From Akkermansiaceae bacterium (GTDB taxonomy: Bacteria > Verrucomicrobiota > Verrucomicrobiia > Verrucomicrobiales > Akkermansiaceae): 64,000 nucleotides of DNA. Made by a program: the position numbers and the translations under genes. Below, in pieces: positions 17,460 to 25,642 of this stretch. The stretch's first letter is position 1. The number at the start of each line of letters is the position of its first letter. The DNA lies in assembly GCA_903919975.1 (NCBI GenBank), contig CAIXKE010000011.1, positions 25,992-89,991 of the forward strand, read 5' to 3'. The notes beneath the pieces were generated by a model that did no database searches, was not told the origin of the DNA, and worked only from the letters and a program-made list of their open reading frames with translations.

Positions 17460-19625
17460 TTAATAAAGCTCGGAATCATTGCGACCGGATGCAGACGCCT
17501 TTGGTTTGACGGTGGCTGCGGAGGAAACGGCGGGTAGAGGACCGGCTTGAGATTCAGTGGGCGCATAATAAGTGTAATAACTGGTATAATACTGATACTG
17601 ACTATCACTGCGAACATCCACGTTATTGAGCACGACACCGATGATGTTGCCTCCCACGTTATCAACTGCTTGCTTCACCCGCCGCAGCATGTGTCTCGGA
17701 AGCTTGCGGTGCTGCACGACGAACATCGTCAAGTCGACCTCGCTGGCGAGCACCGAAGCGTCACTAACACCCAGAATCGGCGGGCTATCCACCAGCACCA
17801 GATCGAAACGCTGCTTCACATCCCGAATCAACTCTGACATCCGGCGGGAGTTGAGAACCCCCGCCGCATCGGATGGCAGAATGCCGGATGGCATAAAATA
17901 CAAGTTATCAACAGGCGTTTGGAGAATCACGTCCTCCAACATCAAATCGGTAGTCAGATAATTCGTAAGCCCCACCGAATTGTTGATGTCAAAAAATGTG
18001 TGCAAGCGCGGACGACGCAAATCGGCGTCAATCATCAGGGTGGTGTAACCTCCCTGCGCACAAATGTACGCCAAGTTGACCAAGGTCGTCGATTTCCCTT
18101 CACCCGCCCCCCCGGAAACCACCGTGATGGAGTTGTCTTCAGGATTTTTCCGGTTGAACTCGATGTTCGTCCTCAAAATCCGATAGGCTTCCGCGTCAGG
18201 GCTCATGCCGCTCTGCCTGTGCAATATCCCGACATTTTTCGGAACCACCGCCAACACCGGCATCTGAAGATAATGCTCCACGTCTTCCAAGCTCTTCACC
18301 GAAGTATCCAGATATTCGAGCAAGAAGGCGATACCCAAGCCGAAAATCAGTCCCACCACCGCGCCAAGTACTAGATTCAGCGTCACATTCGGACTCACTG
18401 GATTATTCGATATCACGGGTTCGTCATGAACCAGCACACTGTCGCTCGGCATTTTTCTGGAGATCGTTTCCCCGATCTGTTTGAGCTTCAGCGTTTGAAG
18501 CAATCCCAAGTCCGTATCGAATGCACGATTTGCATCCGCATAATCCTGAGCATCGATACTGCGTTTGATGGCCTCTTCCCGAGTCTCGTTTTTTCTAACT
18601 TCAACTTTCGCGAGTCGATTCGAAATCAGATCCAATTGCGCGCTCAGCGTTGCCCGCAAATTGACCACTCCCTCATCCAACTGGCGTTTCATGGCGCTGA
18701 GATTGTCCTTAGCGGCAAGAACGGTCGGATGACGATCCCCCAAGCCATTGATGGTGAGTCCTTCCAGCTGGCGCTTCAGGTCGAGATATTGAGGATAAAG
18801 CCTCTGGATCGTGTTTTCGGAAAGTTCCAACCCGGCCGCGTAAACCATCAATTGATCGCTATCGTATTTGAGAAGACTGCTGATTTGGCTCTCAAGTTGT
18901 AACTTTCCCTGCTCCAATTCATTGAATGTCTGCTGCGCAGCCTTGGCGCCCTGGTCATCATCCACACCGAATTGATTAAAAACCCGATCATCGCCGCGGT
19001 AAATGATGCCTTTCGTCGTCGCAATCGTGGAAACACGCTTACGCTTCTCCTCCACCTTGTCCTCCTGATCGCGAACCGCTCTTTGCAATTCATAGAGCTG
19101 ACGTTCCGCGTCCTGCCCCTCAAGCTCCGCTCGATATTCCCTATATGCCTTGGCGACTTCCTCGGCCACATCGCGCGCGGCCACTTTGTCGGTGTGACGA
19201 ACGCGGATTGAAATCAAATCGGTTCCGCGAATATTCTGAGTGTTCACAATTCCCTTGAGAATCATCAAGGCGGTCTCCTTGTCCACGCTCCAGCGGTTCA
19301 CCAACTGAAGATTATCAATCACCTTTTGGAGGGAATTCCGACTCTTGATTTTTTCAAACTCGGTTCCAAAAAACTGCGGAGTCATTCGCCCTCCGGAAGT
19401 ATCGCTGAAGCTGGCTCCAAGCGGTAACATTCCCATGCCTCGTGGTCTCACCTCCACGATGGCACTGCTTTCGTATTTCTTCGGCATCACGTAGGTGATG
19501 ACCGCCGCAGTCATAAACACCAAGAGCAAGGTCAGGAGAATAATCCCATAGCGGTTCTTGATCACTTGCCAGTAATCGACCGCATGAAGCGCCGTTTCGT
19601 TTTGTTGAGGAGCAGAGGTATTCAT
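17460..19625 (-). CDS. Wzc-like polysaccharide co-polymerase and BY-tyrosine kinase
   Basis: A 721-residue inner-membrane protein. A Wzz domain with one membrane helix near each end (about 30-52 and 420-445) encloses a long coiled-coil periplasmic region. The cytoplasmic CpsD/CapB-type kinase has Walker A VVSGGAGEGKSTT (about 505), Walker A' MIDADLRRPR and Walker B LVLVDSPPILGVSD. The C-terminus carries a tyrosine cluster (YQYYTSYYTYYAP, and a final ELY) for autophosphorylation. It controls exopolysaccharide chain length and export. Operon with the Wza-like gene. Confidence 0.93.
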   Translation of the reverse strand: MNTSAPQQNETALHAVDYWQVIKNRYGIILLTLLLVFMTAAVITYVMPKKYESSAIVEVRPRGMGMLPLGASFSDTSGGRMTPQFFGTEFEKIKSRNSLQKVIDNLQLVNRWSVDKETALMILKGIVNTQNIRGTDLISIRVRHTDKVAARDVAEEVAKAYREYRAELEGQDAERQLYELQRAVRDQEDKVEEKRKRVSTIATTKGIIYRGDDRVFNQFGVDDDQGAKAAQQTFNELEQGKLQLESQISSLLKYDSDQLMVYAAGLELSENTIQRLYPQYLDLKRQLEGLTINGLGDRHPTVLAAKDNLSAMKRQLDEGVVNLRATLSAQLDLISNRLAKVEVRKNETREEAIKRSIDAQDYADANRAFDTDLGLLQTLKLKQIGETISRKMPSDSVLVHDEPVISNNPVSPNVTLNLVLGAVVGLIFGLGIAFLLEYLDTSVKSLEDVEHYLQMPVLAVVPKNVGILHRQSGMSPDAEAYRILRTNIEFNRKNPEDNSITVVSGGAGEGKSTTLVNLAYICAQGGYTTLMIDADLRRPRLHTFFDINNSVGLTNYLTTDLMLEDVILQTPVDNLYFMPSGILPSDAAGVLNSRRMSELIRDVKQRFDLVLVDSPPILGVSDASVLASEVDLTMFVVQHRKLPRHMLRRVKQAVDNVGGNIIGVVLNNVDVRSDSQYQYYTSYYTYYAPTESQAGPLPAVSSAATVKPKASASGRNDSELY

Positions 19626-19665
19626 GAGCGTCAGTTTTTCACAGATTCAAGAGAGTTCCAGTCTA

Positions 19666-19702
19666 AATAAAAAATCCCTCAATGAATGATTTCATTGAGG
19701 GA
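19666..19702 (-). terminator. Rho-independent terminator after the beta-barrel gene
   Basis: A perfect 12-bp stem (19675-19686 / 19691-19702) with a 4-base loop. On the minus strand it is followed by TTTTTTATTT. It lies about 60 bp past the barrel gene's stop and just before the wzc-like start, so it separates the two transcription units. Confidence 0.9.
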
Positions 19703-19764
19703 GTCCATAATCAAGCAAATCGCACTTTTAAGCAGAGGGCACTTTCAATTCAGAGACCGGCGGA

Positions 19765-20988
19765 TCAAAACTCCGCACTGAGACCCACGCTGATCCGATT
19801 GCGGTCGTAGTCGTGTCTTACGATGTCCGAGCTGGAACTCGTGTGGCTGTATGAGACTGTTCCGGTAAGGTAGTCATTAAGTTTAACGGAAAGCCCGAGA
19901 TGAGCGCTGATCACGTCTTCGCTTGCATCCGCAAAGGAAGCCCCAGCAGTTGGGGAAATTTCACGCCCGCTTGAAAAGTCGGTTGGGATGTAATCAATAC
20001 CACCAAATAGCGATAATTTGGGGCTAATGGCATAATCACCGGAAATACCGAAGCGCAGCGTTTGGCGATCATCAAACTCAACCAGCGTTGTCCCGAAACT
20101 CTGAACGGTATCATAGCTCTCAATCGAGTAACGAGCGAATGAACGGATTTGCAGCTGCTGATTCAACTGGGAATTCAGAGCGAATTCCACATAAGGCGAG
20201 GATCCGCTTGAACCGGCATCCACATCGCGGAGTTGGATACCCGCACGGACGATACCGATTGCATACGGACTGAACCGGTGCTCCACGCCCGCCAAAATGT
20301 ATTGGTTCGTGCTATCGGAGGATACACCATCCCCTGTAGTCTGACCGTAGCGATAATCCCCAGTCAGGACCGTTTGTGGACTGAGCTGGTAGCGGAACTG
20401 GTGGTAAAGCTCCCAAGTAAACCGGTCATTGTTTTCAACGTCAGAATAAGTCGTTCCATTCAGTCGCAAGCCAGTATAAGTGGCGACGCGCTCGGTCCAC
20501 CGGTAACCGAGCGAATTGTCGGATTGCCAAAAAAAATACTCTCCAGACTGCCGCGAGGACGCATAACCATAGGAATAATCCGGCTCCAATTCATAGGAGA
20601 TAAAGTTGCGACTGGAGAAACGGAGACGTTCACTGAACCGGTGAGTCAAGTTCACACCTGCACGCGACTGATTGCTTATGTCGTCCATCGATGCGGGAGC
20701 ATCGAAATAATAGACCAATCCAAGCCGGGCATAAATATCCCAAGTTGTCTGCGGTGTGATGCTGATTAATGATACTCCCACATAGGGATTAAATCCGACG
20801 GAGCTTTCTTTTTCGCCATATCCGGGGAATACGTTGTCATCATAAATCACACTCGCGCCCAACACCCATTTGATCGGCAATGACTCTTGGGCCTCATCAC
20901 CCACATAATACAGCCCTTGGGCTGAGGCCGAGCTAACGGCGAACAATGTTAATAGGACGAATCGAATTTTTCTTTTCATGAATTTCAA
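19765..20988 (-). CDS. Outer-membrane beta-barrel protein of the exopolysaccharide locus
   Basis: A 407-residue protein with signal peptide (FAVSSASAQG), then alternating beta-strand patterns throughout, ending RISVGLSAEF with the terminal phenylalanine typical of BAM substrates. Repeated strand-like segments such as LRFSSRNFISYELEP and TGDYRYGQTTGDGV support a 16-18-strand barrel. Location beside wzc and wza homologues suggests a role in polysaccharide secretion. It has its own terminator, so it can be expressed separately. Confidence 0.75.
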   Translation of the reverse strand: MKFMKRKIRFVLLTLFAVSSASAQGLYYVGDEAQESLPIKWVLGASVIYDDNVFPGYGEKESSVGFNPYVGVSLISITPQTTWDIYARLGLVYYFDAPASMDDISNQSRAGVNLTHRFSERLRFSSRNFISYELEPDYSYGYASSRQSGEYFFWQSDNSLGYRWTERVATYTGLRLNGTTYSDVENNDRFTWELYHQFRYQLSPQTVLTGDYRYGQTTGDGVSSDSTNQYILAGVEHRFSPYAIGIVRAGIQLRDVDAGSSGSSPYVEFALNSQLNQQLQIRSFARYSIESYDTVQSFGTTLVEFDDRQTLRFGISGDYAISPKLSLFGGIDYIPTDFSSGREISPTAGASFADASEDVISAHLGLSVKLNDYLTGTVSYSHTSSSSDIVRHDYDRNRISVGLSAEF

Positions 20989-21057
20989 AGCTAGAGGGTA
21001 TTAAAAATTTAATCAGGAACGATCCGTTGACCGTCGCCCGCTGATCCATCGCAGATT

Positions 21058-21618
21058 TCAGCGAATCTGGAAATTTACATCAGTAACATCCGGAGAATTG
21101 ATCACAATCGTAGTATAAATCGGGAACAACGACATGCCGCCGGGCCCACCTAGTGCCGGGCTAATCGGGCCTTGCCCTGGGAACTCCAATGGATTGGGCA
21201 TCGCAGCCACTTCACCGACAGGCTTTTTGGAATCCTCGGCGCTGGAAGCTGACTCTCCGCGATTTGGATCGAGTTTGGCAAGCACGGCCTGCACTTCCGC
21301 CAAGGCGTCTGGAGCGACGGCCACCGCACATTTAGAAATCAAACGCATTTGCTCGGGAGCCGCGATCACTGCTGCCTCGACAATGGCGGCAACCGTTTTG
21401 GGCTTGGCTTGGCTGCCTTCGATCGCCGCTTTGACGATTTCGCAGGCACAACCCGGAGCCGCCGTCACTTCCTTGGCAACAATTTCAAGCACCTTGGATG
21501 ATTCCGCAACCGTGGCATGCTTGACTGAAACGTAAATCGTCAAGCAATCAACCTCGGCCGAGAGCGGCATCAGCGACAGAGCAGATGCGCAAATACTAAA
21601 AAAAATGTTTTTTTTCAT
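21058..21618 (-). CDS. Secreted Ala-rich protein of unknown function
   Basis: A 186-residue protein with signal peptide (FSICASALSLMPLSAE). The middle third is helical and alanine-rich, with paired cysteines (GCACEI; SKCAVAV). The C-terminus is Gly/Pro-rich (FPGQGPISPALGGPGGM) and ends in a strand-like VINSPDVTDVNFQIR. I do not recognise a family. It lies upstream of the barrel gene on the same strand with a 69-bp gap and may belong to the export locus. Confidence 0.6.
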   Translation of the reverse strand: MKKNIFFSICASALSLMPLSAEVDCLTIYVSVKHATVAESSKVLEIVAKEVTAAPGCACEIVKAAIEGSQAKPKTVAAIVEAAVIAAPEQMRLISKCAVAVAPDALAEVQAVLAKLDPNRGESASSAEDSKKPVGEVAAMPNPLEFPGQGPISPALGGPGGMSLFPIYTTIVINSPDVTDVNFQIR

Positions 21619-21659
21619 ATTGAGAGCTTATTGGCGTTCAGGGTTTTCAGGGGGCACAT

Positions 21660-21733
21660 TGGAGCGGGCAGCGGGAATCGAACCCGCATGTCTAACTTGG
21701 AAGGATAGCGCTTTACCACTAAGCTATGCCCGC
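21660..21733 (-). tRNA. tRNA-Gly (anticodon TCC)
   Basis: A 74-base cloverleaf: 7-bp acceptor GCGGGCA/TGCCCGC, D-arm GCTT/AAGC, anticodon loop CTTCCAA, T-arm GCGGGTTCGATTCCCGC, and an encoded CCA end. The anticodon stem CTATC/GTTAG has one U-U mismatch. It decodes GGA and GGG codons. Confidence 0.96.
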
Positions 21734-21877
21734 GCTGTGCGAGAACTACTGAACTCCTGAAATGTAGCAACTGCAAGCGTTTTCCTCTCGATTTTTAAAA
21801 TTGCGCCAAAATATTAACGAATGAAAACACCGCTTGATTCCTGGCTAAGCTCTCCGGTTTTCCGCCAATTGTGCGTT

Positions 21878-21951
21878 GCGGGTGTAGTTCAACGGCAGAA
21901 TGTGAGCTTCCCAAGCTTAAACTGCGGGTTCGATTCCCGCCACCCGCTCCA
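21878..21951 (+). tRNA. tRNA-Gly (anticodon CCC)
   Basis: A 74-base cloverleaf with acceptor GCGGGTG/CACCCGC, anticodon loop TTCCCAA, T-arm GCGGGTTCGATTCCCGC and encoded CCA. It decodes GGG. It points away from the tRNA-Gly(TCC) gene 144 bp upstream. Confidence 0.96.
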
Positions 21952-21970
21952 CCTTAAACGTGGACTCGTT

Positions 21971-22726
21971 TCAGAGTCCCGTCGGATGATCCAAAAACTG
22001 CCATGGACATCCGAATTGCTCACCAAGCGCCTTTGCAAGCACCTGAACACCAAAGGTTTCCGTAGCATAATGACCGCCGTAAAAAACATTGATTCCCAGC
22101 TCTTCCGCGAGGCTGTAGCTCCAGTGGGGACCCTCTCCTGTGACGAATGAATCCACCCCCAAAGCAGCGACTTTCACCACTTCGCTTCCCGCTCCGCCGG
22201 TGATGATTCCGACCGATCGGACGGTTTCAGGGCCGGCCGGGCAGAGATGGGCGGGAGAGCCAAGAACGCTCCGCAGCGATGCCGCGAGCTCATCGCGAGT
22301 CCCCGACCAGGCCCCCCGGATGCCCAGCAGGGTTCCTTTTTGCTCGAAAAAGGGTTCCAAATCATCCAATCCGACAGCTTTTGCGAGCTGGATGTTGTTC
22401 CCCCATTCCGGGTGGATATCGAGCGGCAGGTGGGCGGAATAGACTGCAAGGCCGGCCTCCATCGCGATTTTGATTTTTCGGTAAAACGCGCCAGTCAGAG
22501 GCTGGGCGCCCTGCCAGAACATTCCGTGATGGACGATCAACAAACCCGGACCGTCAGCCGCCGCGGCCTCGATGACCGGCAGCGAGGCGTCCACCGCAGC
22601 GACGATTCGTCCGACTTTGCCATCATTGGCCAATTGCAAGCCGTTCATGGCGCCGGGGTAATCCGGGATTTCCGCGATGCGGAGTTCGCAGTCGAGATAG
22701 GAAACGAGATCGGCCAGCGGAGTCAT
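21971..22726 (-). CDS. Nif3-like dinuclear metal center protein
   Basis: A 251-residue NIF3/YbgI/DUF34 protein, which forms toroidal hexamers with a dinuclear metal site per chain. Metal-binding motifs are LLIVHHGMFW, SAHLPLDIHPEWGNN and, near the end, VFYGGHYATETFG. Function is debated (GTP cyclohydrolase-like, metal or NAD-related roles). ATG at 22726 matches the family N-terminus (MTPLADLVSYLD). A partial copy of this gene's 5' end lies at 23390-23512 on the far side of hicBA. Confidence 0.9.
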   Translation of the reverse strand: MTPLADLVSYLDCELRIAEIPDYPGAMNGLQLANDGKVGRIVAAVDASLPVIEAAAADGPGLLIVHHGMFWQGAQPLTGAFYRKIKIAMEAGLAVYSAHLPLDIHPEWGNNIQLAKAVGLDDLEPFFEQKGTLLGIRGAWSGTRDELAASLRSVLGSPAHLCPAGPETVRSVGIITGGAGSEVVKVAALGVDSFVTGEGPHWSYSLAEELGINVFYGGHYATETFGVQVLAKALGEQFGCPWQFLDHPTGL

Positions 22727-22805
22727 GGCATGAGCATAGCGATGTCTCGAGCTGAGCGAAAGCAATTCCATCGGGACGACCACAATCGCGCCACACGTTC
22801 CAGAA

Positions 22806-22868
22806 TCACTTGGCGTAGGCATACCACTTGGTGACGACAATGAGGAGATCGGCTCCGGGTGGTTTCAT
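22806..22868 (-). CDS. Possible 20-residue micro-ORF, Avd-like N-terminal fragment
   Basis: Starts 8 bp after the hicA stop and encodes MKPPGADLLIVVTKWYAYAK. The DLLIVVTKWY part resembles the opening helix of Avd-like four-helix-bundle proteins (bAvd or retroelement accessory). It is followed at once by a stop, so it may be a remnant rather than a gene. No reverse transcriptase or variable repeat is nearby. Identity is from memory and weak. Confidence 0.25.
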   Translation of the reverse strand: MKPPGADLLIVVTKWYAYAK

Positions 22869-22876
22869 TGGGCGCT

Positions 22877-23083
22877 TCAGAGTTCCTCTTCCGTCACCGG
22901 CACAAGCTTCATCAGCGCACGCTGCAGACCGGTCTTGAGAGTTTGGTTGCCGTGCACGGGAATCACAAGGCGTTCGATCCGGCCTTCACACGTGAAAATG
23001 TGGTGGCTGCCGTTGATCCGCGCCAGCCTCCAGCCCTTCTCCTCCGCCAGTTTGGCAAGATGCTTGCCCGAAACCGCCTTCAT
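22877..23083 (-). CDS. hicA: HicA mRNA interferase toxin
   Basis: A 68-residue HicA toxin with a double-stranded-RNA-binding-like fold. It opens with MKAVSGKHLAKLAEEKGW, and the catalytic histidine is in GSHHIF (residues 25-30), followed by IPVHGNQTLKTGLQRAL. It cleaves mRNA and is silenced by HicB. ATG at 23083 overlaps the hicB stop as ATGA. The longer upstream reading frame would run through hicB and is rejected. Gene order is antitoxin first, unlike the E. coli hicAB order. Confidence 0.93.
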   Translation of the reverse strand: MKAVSGKHLAKLAEEKGWRLARINGSHHIFTCEGRIERLVIPVHGNQTLKTGLQRALMKLVPVTEEEL

Positions 23084-23280
23084 ACCGCCACTTCGAGAAT
23101 CCGTTCGGAGGAGCTTCCTGTTTCCTGTTCTGCTGCCAGCAACCACCCTTGGATGGCCTCGTGCAGATTTTCTTCTAGCTCCGCGAGCGTCTCACCCTGA
23201 GTAAAACAGCCTGGCAAGGCCGGGACTTCCGCCCAGAACCCGCCTTCCTCCGCTTCATGAATGATGGCCTTGAGTGTCAT
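23080..23280 (-). CDS. hicB: HicB antitoxin
   Basis: A 66-residue HicB of the short class, consisting of the partial RNase-H-like fold with AEVPALPGCFTQGETLAELEENL and a C-terminal helix. No ribbon-helix-helix or HTH domain is visible, so DNA autoregulation may be weak or need HicA. It neutralises HicA by direct binding. It is transcribed first and coupled to hicA by a 4-base overlap. Confidence 0.93.
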   Translation of the reverse strand: MTLKAIIHEAEEGGFWAEVPALPGCFTQGETLAELEENLHEAIQGWLLAAEQETGSSSERILEVAV

Positions 23281-23389
23281 AGTGTGATGATAGTCGGTCT
23301 GCGCGCCGCATCAATGCGAAATCCCGTTGCGTGTCCACTTTGCAATAAAAATTTGCCCGGAAATCAGCCATGGTCGATGTTCATTGGCA

Positions 23390-23512
23390 CCGGGGTAGTC
23401 TAGGATTTCCGCAACGCGGAGTTCCAGATCGAGATAGGAAACGAGATCGGCCAGCGGGGTCATGGCATGAGCATAGCGATCACTCGCTATGAGCGAAAGC
23501 AATTCCATCGGG
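23390..23512 (-). pseudogene. Duplicated 5' end of nif3 plus its upstream region
   Basis: About 123 bp nearly repeat 22653-22775 in the same orientation; by eye about 15 differences. The copy encodes MTPLADLVSYLDLELRVAEI, then diverges, so only some 25 codons of nif3 remain, together with about 49 bp of upstream sequence. With the intact gene it brackets the hicBA unit. The stretch from here to rluA (23513-23609) shows nothing further. Confidence 0.85.
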
Positions 23513-23609
23513 GGCGTCCTGTTGCGGCTGTCCGGGGCATGAGACGCCTATTTTTAGCGAGGGCGCTGGAAAATCACAGGCGAGGGCGCGTGAGCTCCCC
23601 TCCCCTATA

Positions 23610-24416
23610 TCAGCCTTCGCCGTCATAGCGACTCCAGAGGATGAGGTCCGAATGCTCCACAAATTCCCGGCCGGCCATGAAATCCGCCAAATCGTCCGGC
23701 AATTCCGCCGTCCACAGCGTCCGCCCGCCGCCCCATGGCAGGCGGAGGCCGGCGGCGTGCAAGGCATGACGCGGCAAGCGCAATTTTCGCTTCAGCCCGG
23801 AAGTCCAGCCCTCGGCCATCCACTCGAGATACTCCGAACCATCGCCGGAATAGAGTTTATCGCCTAGGATCGGATGGCCGCCGTGCGCGAGGTGGACGCG
23901 GATTTGATGCATCCGGCCGGTTTCCGGAAAACACCGGATCAGGGAAAATTTCTCACCCTCCCTCTCGAAGCGCCGCTCCACATGAAATCTCGTCCGGCAT
24001 TCCCGCCCTGTAGGATGTACGATCTGGCGCACCCAAATCGGCGACGGCCCGATGTCTCCGGCACGGAGAATCGGCTCGGCGCATTCCCAAGCCTCGGTTT
24101 CCGGCCAACCGATCACAATCGCCAGATACTCCTTCTCCGCCTCGCGCCGCTCGAAAATCATGCCGAGTTCGCGGGCGGCGGCCGTGTGTTTGGCGACCAA
24201 GACCACGCCACTGGTATCGCGGTCGAGCCGATTCACGATCGCCGGGCACGCCCCGTTCTCGATTTCATAAGCCAAAAGGCGCTCGATGCCTCCGAGAAGC
24301 GTCGGCTCCGGTTTGCGGTTGGCGGGATGGACAATCAACGGAGCGGGTTTATCCACGACGATCCAATCATTGGATTCGTCGATGACCCTAAAATTGACGA
24401 CCACTTGGAGACTCAT
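23610..24416 (-). CDS. RluA-family pseudouridine synthase
   Basis: A 268-residue enzyme converting uridines in rRNA or tRNA to pseudouridine. The catalytic aspartate is in the signature VNRLDRDTSGVVLVAKH, with the later family motifs GRMHQIRVHLAHGGHPILGDKLY and LPRHALHAAGLRL. No S4 domain precedes the catalytic domain, as in RluA/TruC-like members, so the target site is unknown. ATG at 24416 (MSLQ) is preferred over 24428. Confidence 0.9.
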   Translation of the reverse strand: MSLQVVVNFRVIDESNDWIVVDKPAPLIVHPANRKPEPTLLGGIERLLAYEIENGACPAIVNRLDRDTSGVVLVAKHTAAARELGMIFERREAEKEYLAIVIGWPETEAWECAEPILRAGDIGPSPIWVRQIVHPTGRECRTRFHVERRFEREGEKFSLIRCFPETGRMHQIRVHLAHGGHPILGDKLYSGDGSEYLEWMAEGWTSGLKRKLRLPRHALHAAGLRLPWGGGRTLWTAELPDDLADFMAGREFVEHSDLILWSRYDGEG

Positions 24417-24429
24417 AAAATTCCGCACG

Positions 24430-24469
24430 AAAAACGCCAGAGACCCGAATGAACGAGTCTCTGGCGTTT
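24430..24469 (-). terminator. Terminator after the bS22-like gene
   Basis: A perfect 13-bp stem (24432-24444 / 24457-24469) with a 12-base loop. On the minus strand it ends in TTTTTCG. It lies between the small ribosomal-type gene and rluA, about 25 bp after the former's stop, and overlaps the leader of rluA. Confidence 0.88.
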
Positions 24470-24492
24470 AAAAACAACAAGCAATCCTGAAA

Positions 24493-24597
24493 TCAGGACT
24501 TGTAGCGGAGACGCTTTTTATGGCGGTTCTGCTTCATGCGCTTCTTGCGCTTGTGTTTATTGATTTTCGTTTTACGACGTTTTTTAATGGAGCCCAT
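24493..24597 (-). CDS. bS22/mS38-like small basic protein (AURKAIP1/COX24 domain)
   Basis: A 34-residue protein starting MGSIKKRRKTKINKHKRKK, almost entirely Lys, Arg, His and Asn. The opening MGS-IKKRRK and the K-rich helix match the COX24/AURKAIP1 (DUF1713) family, whose members include mycobacterial bS22 and mitochondrial mS38 and bind the small ribosomal subunit. Too short for usual gene callers. It has its own terminator and sits just downstream of hisG. Confidence 0.85.
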   Translation of the reverse strand: MGSIKKRRKTKINKHKRKKRMKQNRHKKRLRYKS

Positions 24598-24633
24598 GGC
24601 GTTTGCGTTCGGGGTTAGGTTGCGGTGAAAGGT

Positions 24634-25518
24634 TCAGGGGACGATTTTATTGAGCGGATACTCGATGATCCCCTCTGCCCCCAGGCGCTTCAGTTCGGGG
24701 ATGATGTCCCTGACGACGATTTCGTCAATCACTGTCTCCACTGCGACCCATCCTTCTTCCGAAAGATTGGAAATCGTAGGGCGACGCAGCGATGGAAGTT
24801 GGGCGAGAAGCGCCGGCAGCGAGGCGCTTGGAAAATTCATTTTGAGACCCACCTTGCCGCGGGCTCCGAGCGCCGCCTTGATCAACAGAGCGATGCGATC
24901 CATTTTCTCCTTTTTCCATGGATCGGTAGCAGCGGCGGGGTTGGCGTAAAAGTGCGGGAAGGACGTCAGGAGCGTATCGACGATGCGCAGGCGGTTCGCC
25001 TTGATCGACGAACCGGTTTCCGTGACATCCACGATGGCGTCCACCAAATCCGGCACTTTAACCTCAGTGGCGCCCCAGGAAAACTCAACCTCAGCATGAA
25101 TCCCGCGCTCCTTCAGGTAGCGTTTGGTGATTCCCACACCTTCAGTGGCGATGCGTTTGCCTTCGAGATCTTCGGGTTTCTGGATCGGCGAATCCTCCGG
25201 AACGACCAGCACCCAGCGAGTCGGACGGGTTGTTGCACGGGAATACGGAAGTTCCGCAAGATCGATCAAATCGACCTCATTTTCATAGGCCCAATCGTAG
25301 CCGGTGATCCCGCAATCGATGAACCCTTGTCCGATATAGCGGCCAATTTCCTGCGCACGAATCAGAAACAAATCGAGTTCCGGATCATTGGAAGTCGGAC
25401 GGAGTCCGCGGGAGGAAACATAAATCTCGTAACCAGCCTTGGCGAGGAGCTCGATGGTGGGCTCCTGAAGACTGCCTTTCGGGATGGCGATTTTGAGAGT
25501 GCGTGAAGAATCCGACAT
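24634..25518 (-). CDS. hisG: ATP phosphoribosyltransferase, long form
   Basis: A 294-residue enzyme for the first step of histidine synthesis, joining ATP and PRPP. Long-form HisG has a catalytic bilobal part (AIPKGSLQEP, CGITGYDWAYE, VDVTETGSSIKANRLR) and a C-terminal ACT-like regulatory domain (VAVETVIDEIVVRDIIPELKRLG) for feedback by histidine, so it needs no HisZ. ATG at 25518 (MSDSSRTLKIAIPKG) fits the family. No other his genes are adjacent. Confidence 0.94.
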   Translation of the reverse strand: MSDSSRTLKIAIPKGSLQEPTIELLAKAGYEIYVSSRGLRPTSNDPELDLFLIRAQEIGRYIGQGFIDCGITGYDWAYENEVDLIDLAELPYSRATTRPTRWVLVVPEDSPIQKPEDLEGKRIATEGVGITKRYLKERGIHAEVEFSWGATEVKVPDLVDAIVDVTETGSSIKANRLRIVDTLLTSFPHFYANPAAATDPWKKEKMDRIALLIKAALGARGKVGLKMNFPSASLPALLAQLPSLRRPTISNLSEEGWVAVETVIDEIVVRDIIPELKRLGAEGIIEYPLNKIVP

Positions 25519-25642
25519 GGCGGGCGCGCGTTTTACCCCCAAACTGATGAGAATCAAGACATGGTTTGCAATTTTCGCCCGATTTTCGCCGATCGCTCAT
25601 GCATTCACTCGGGAACAGACGTTTTTTGCAAATCGATGAAAA

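Noticed and set aside
21821..22150. 109-codon frame on the plus strand
   Set aside because: It runs through the tRNA-Gly(CCC) gene and into antisense nif3.
24625..25506. 293-codon plus-strand open frame
   Set aside because: Fully antisense to hisG; it shows no family motif.
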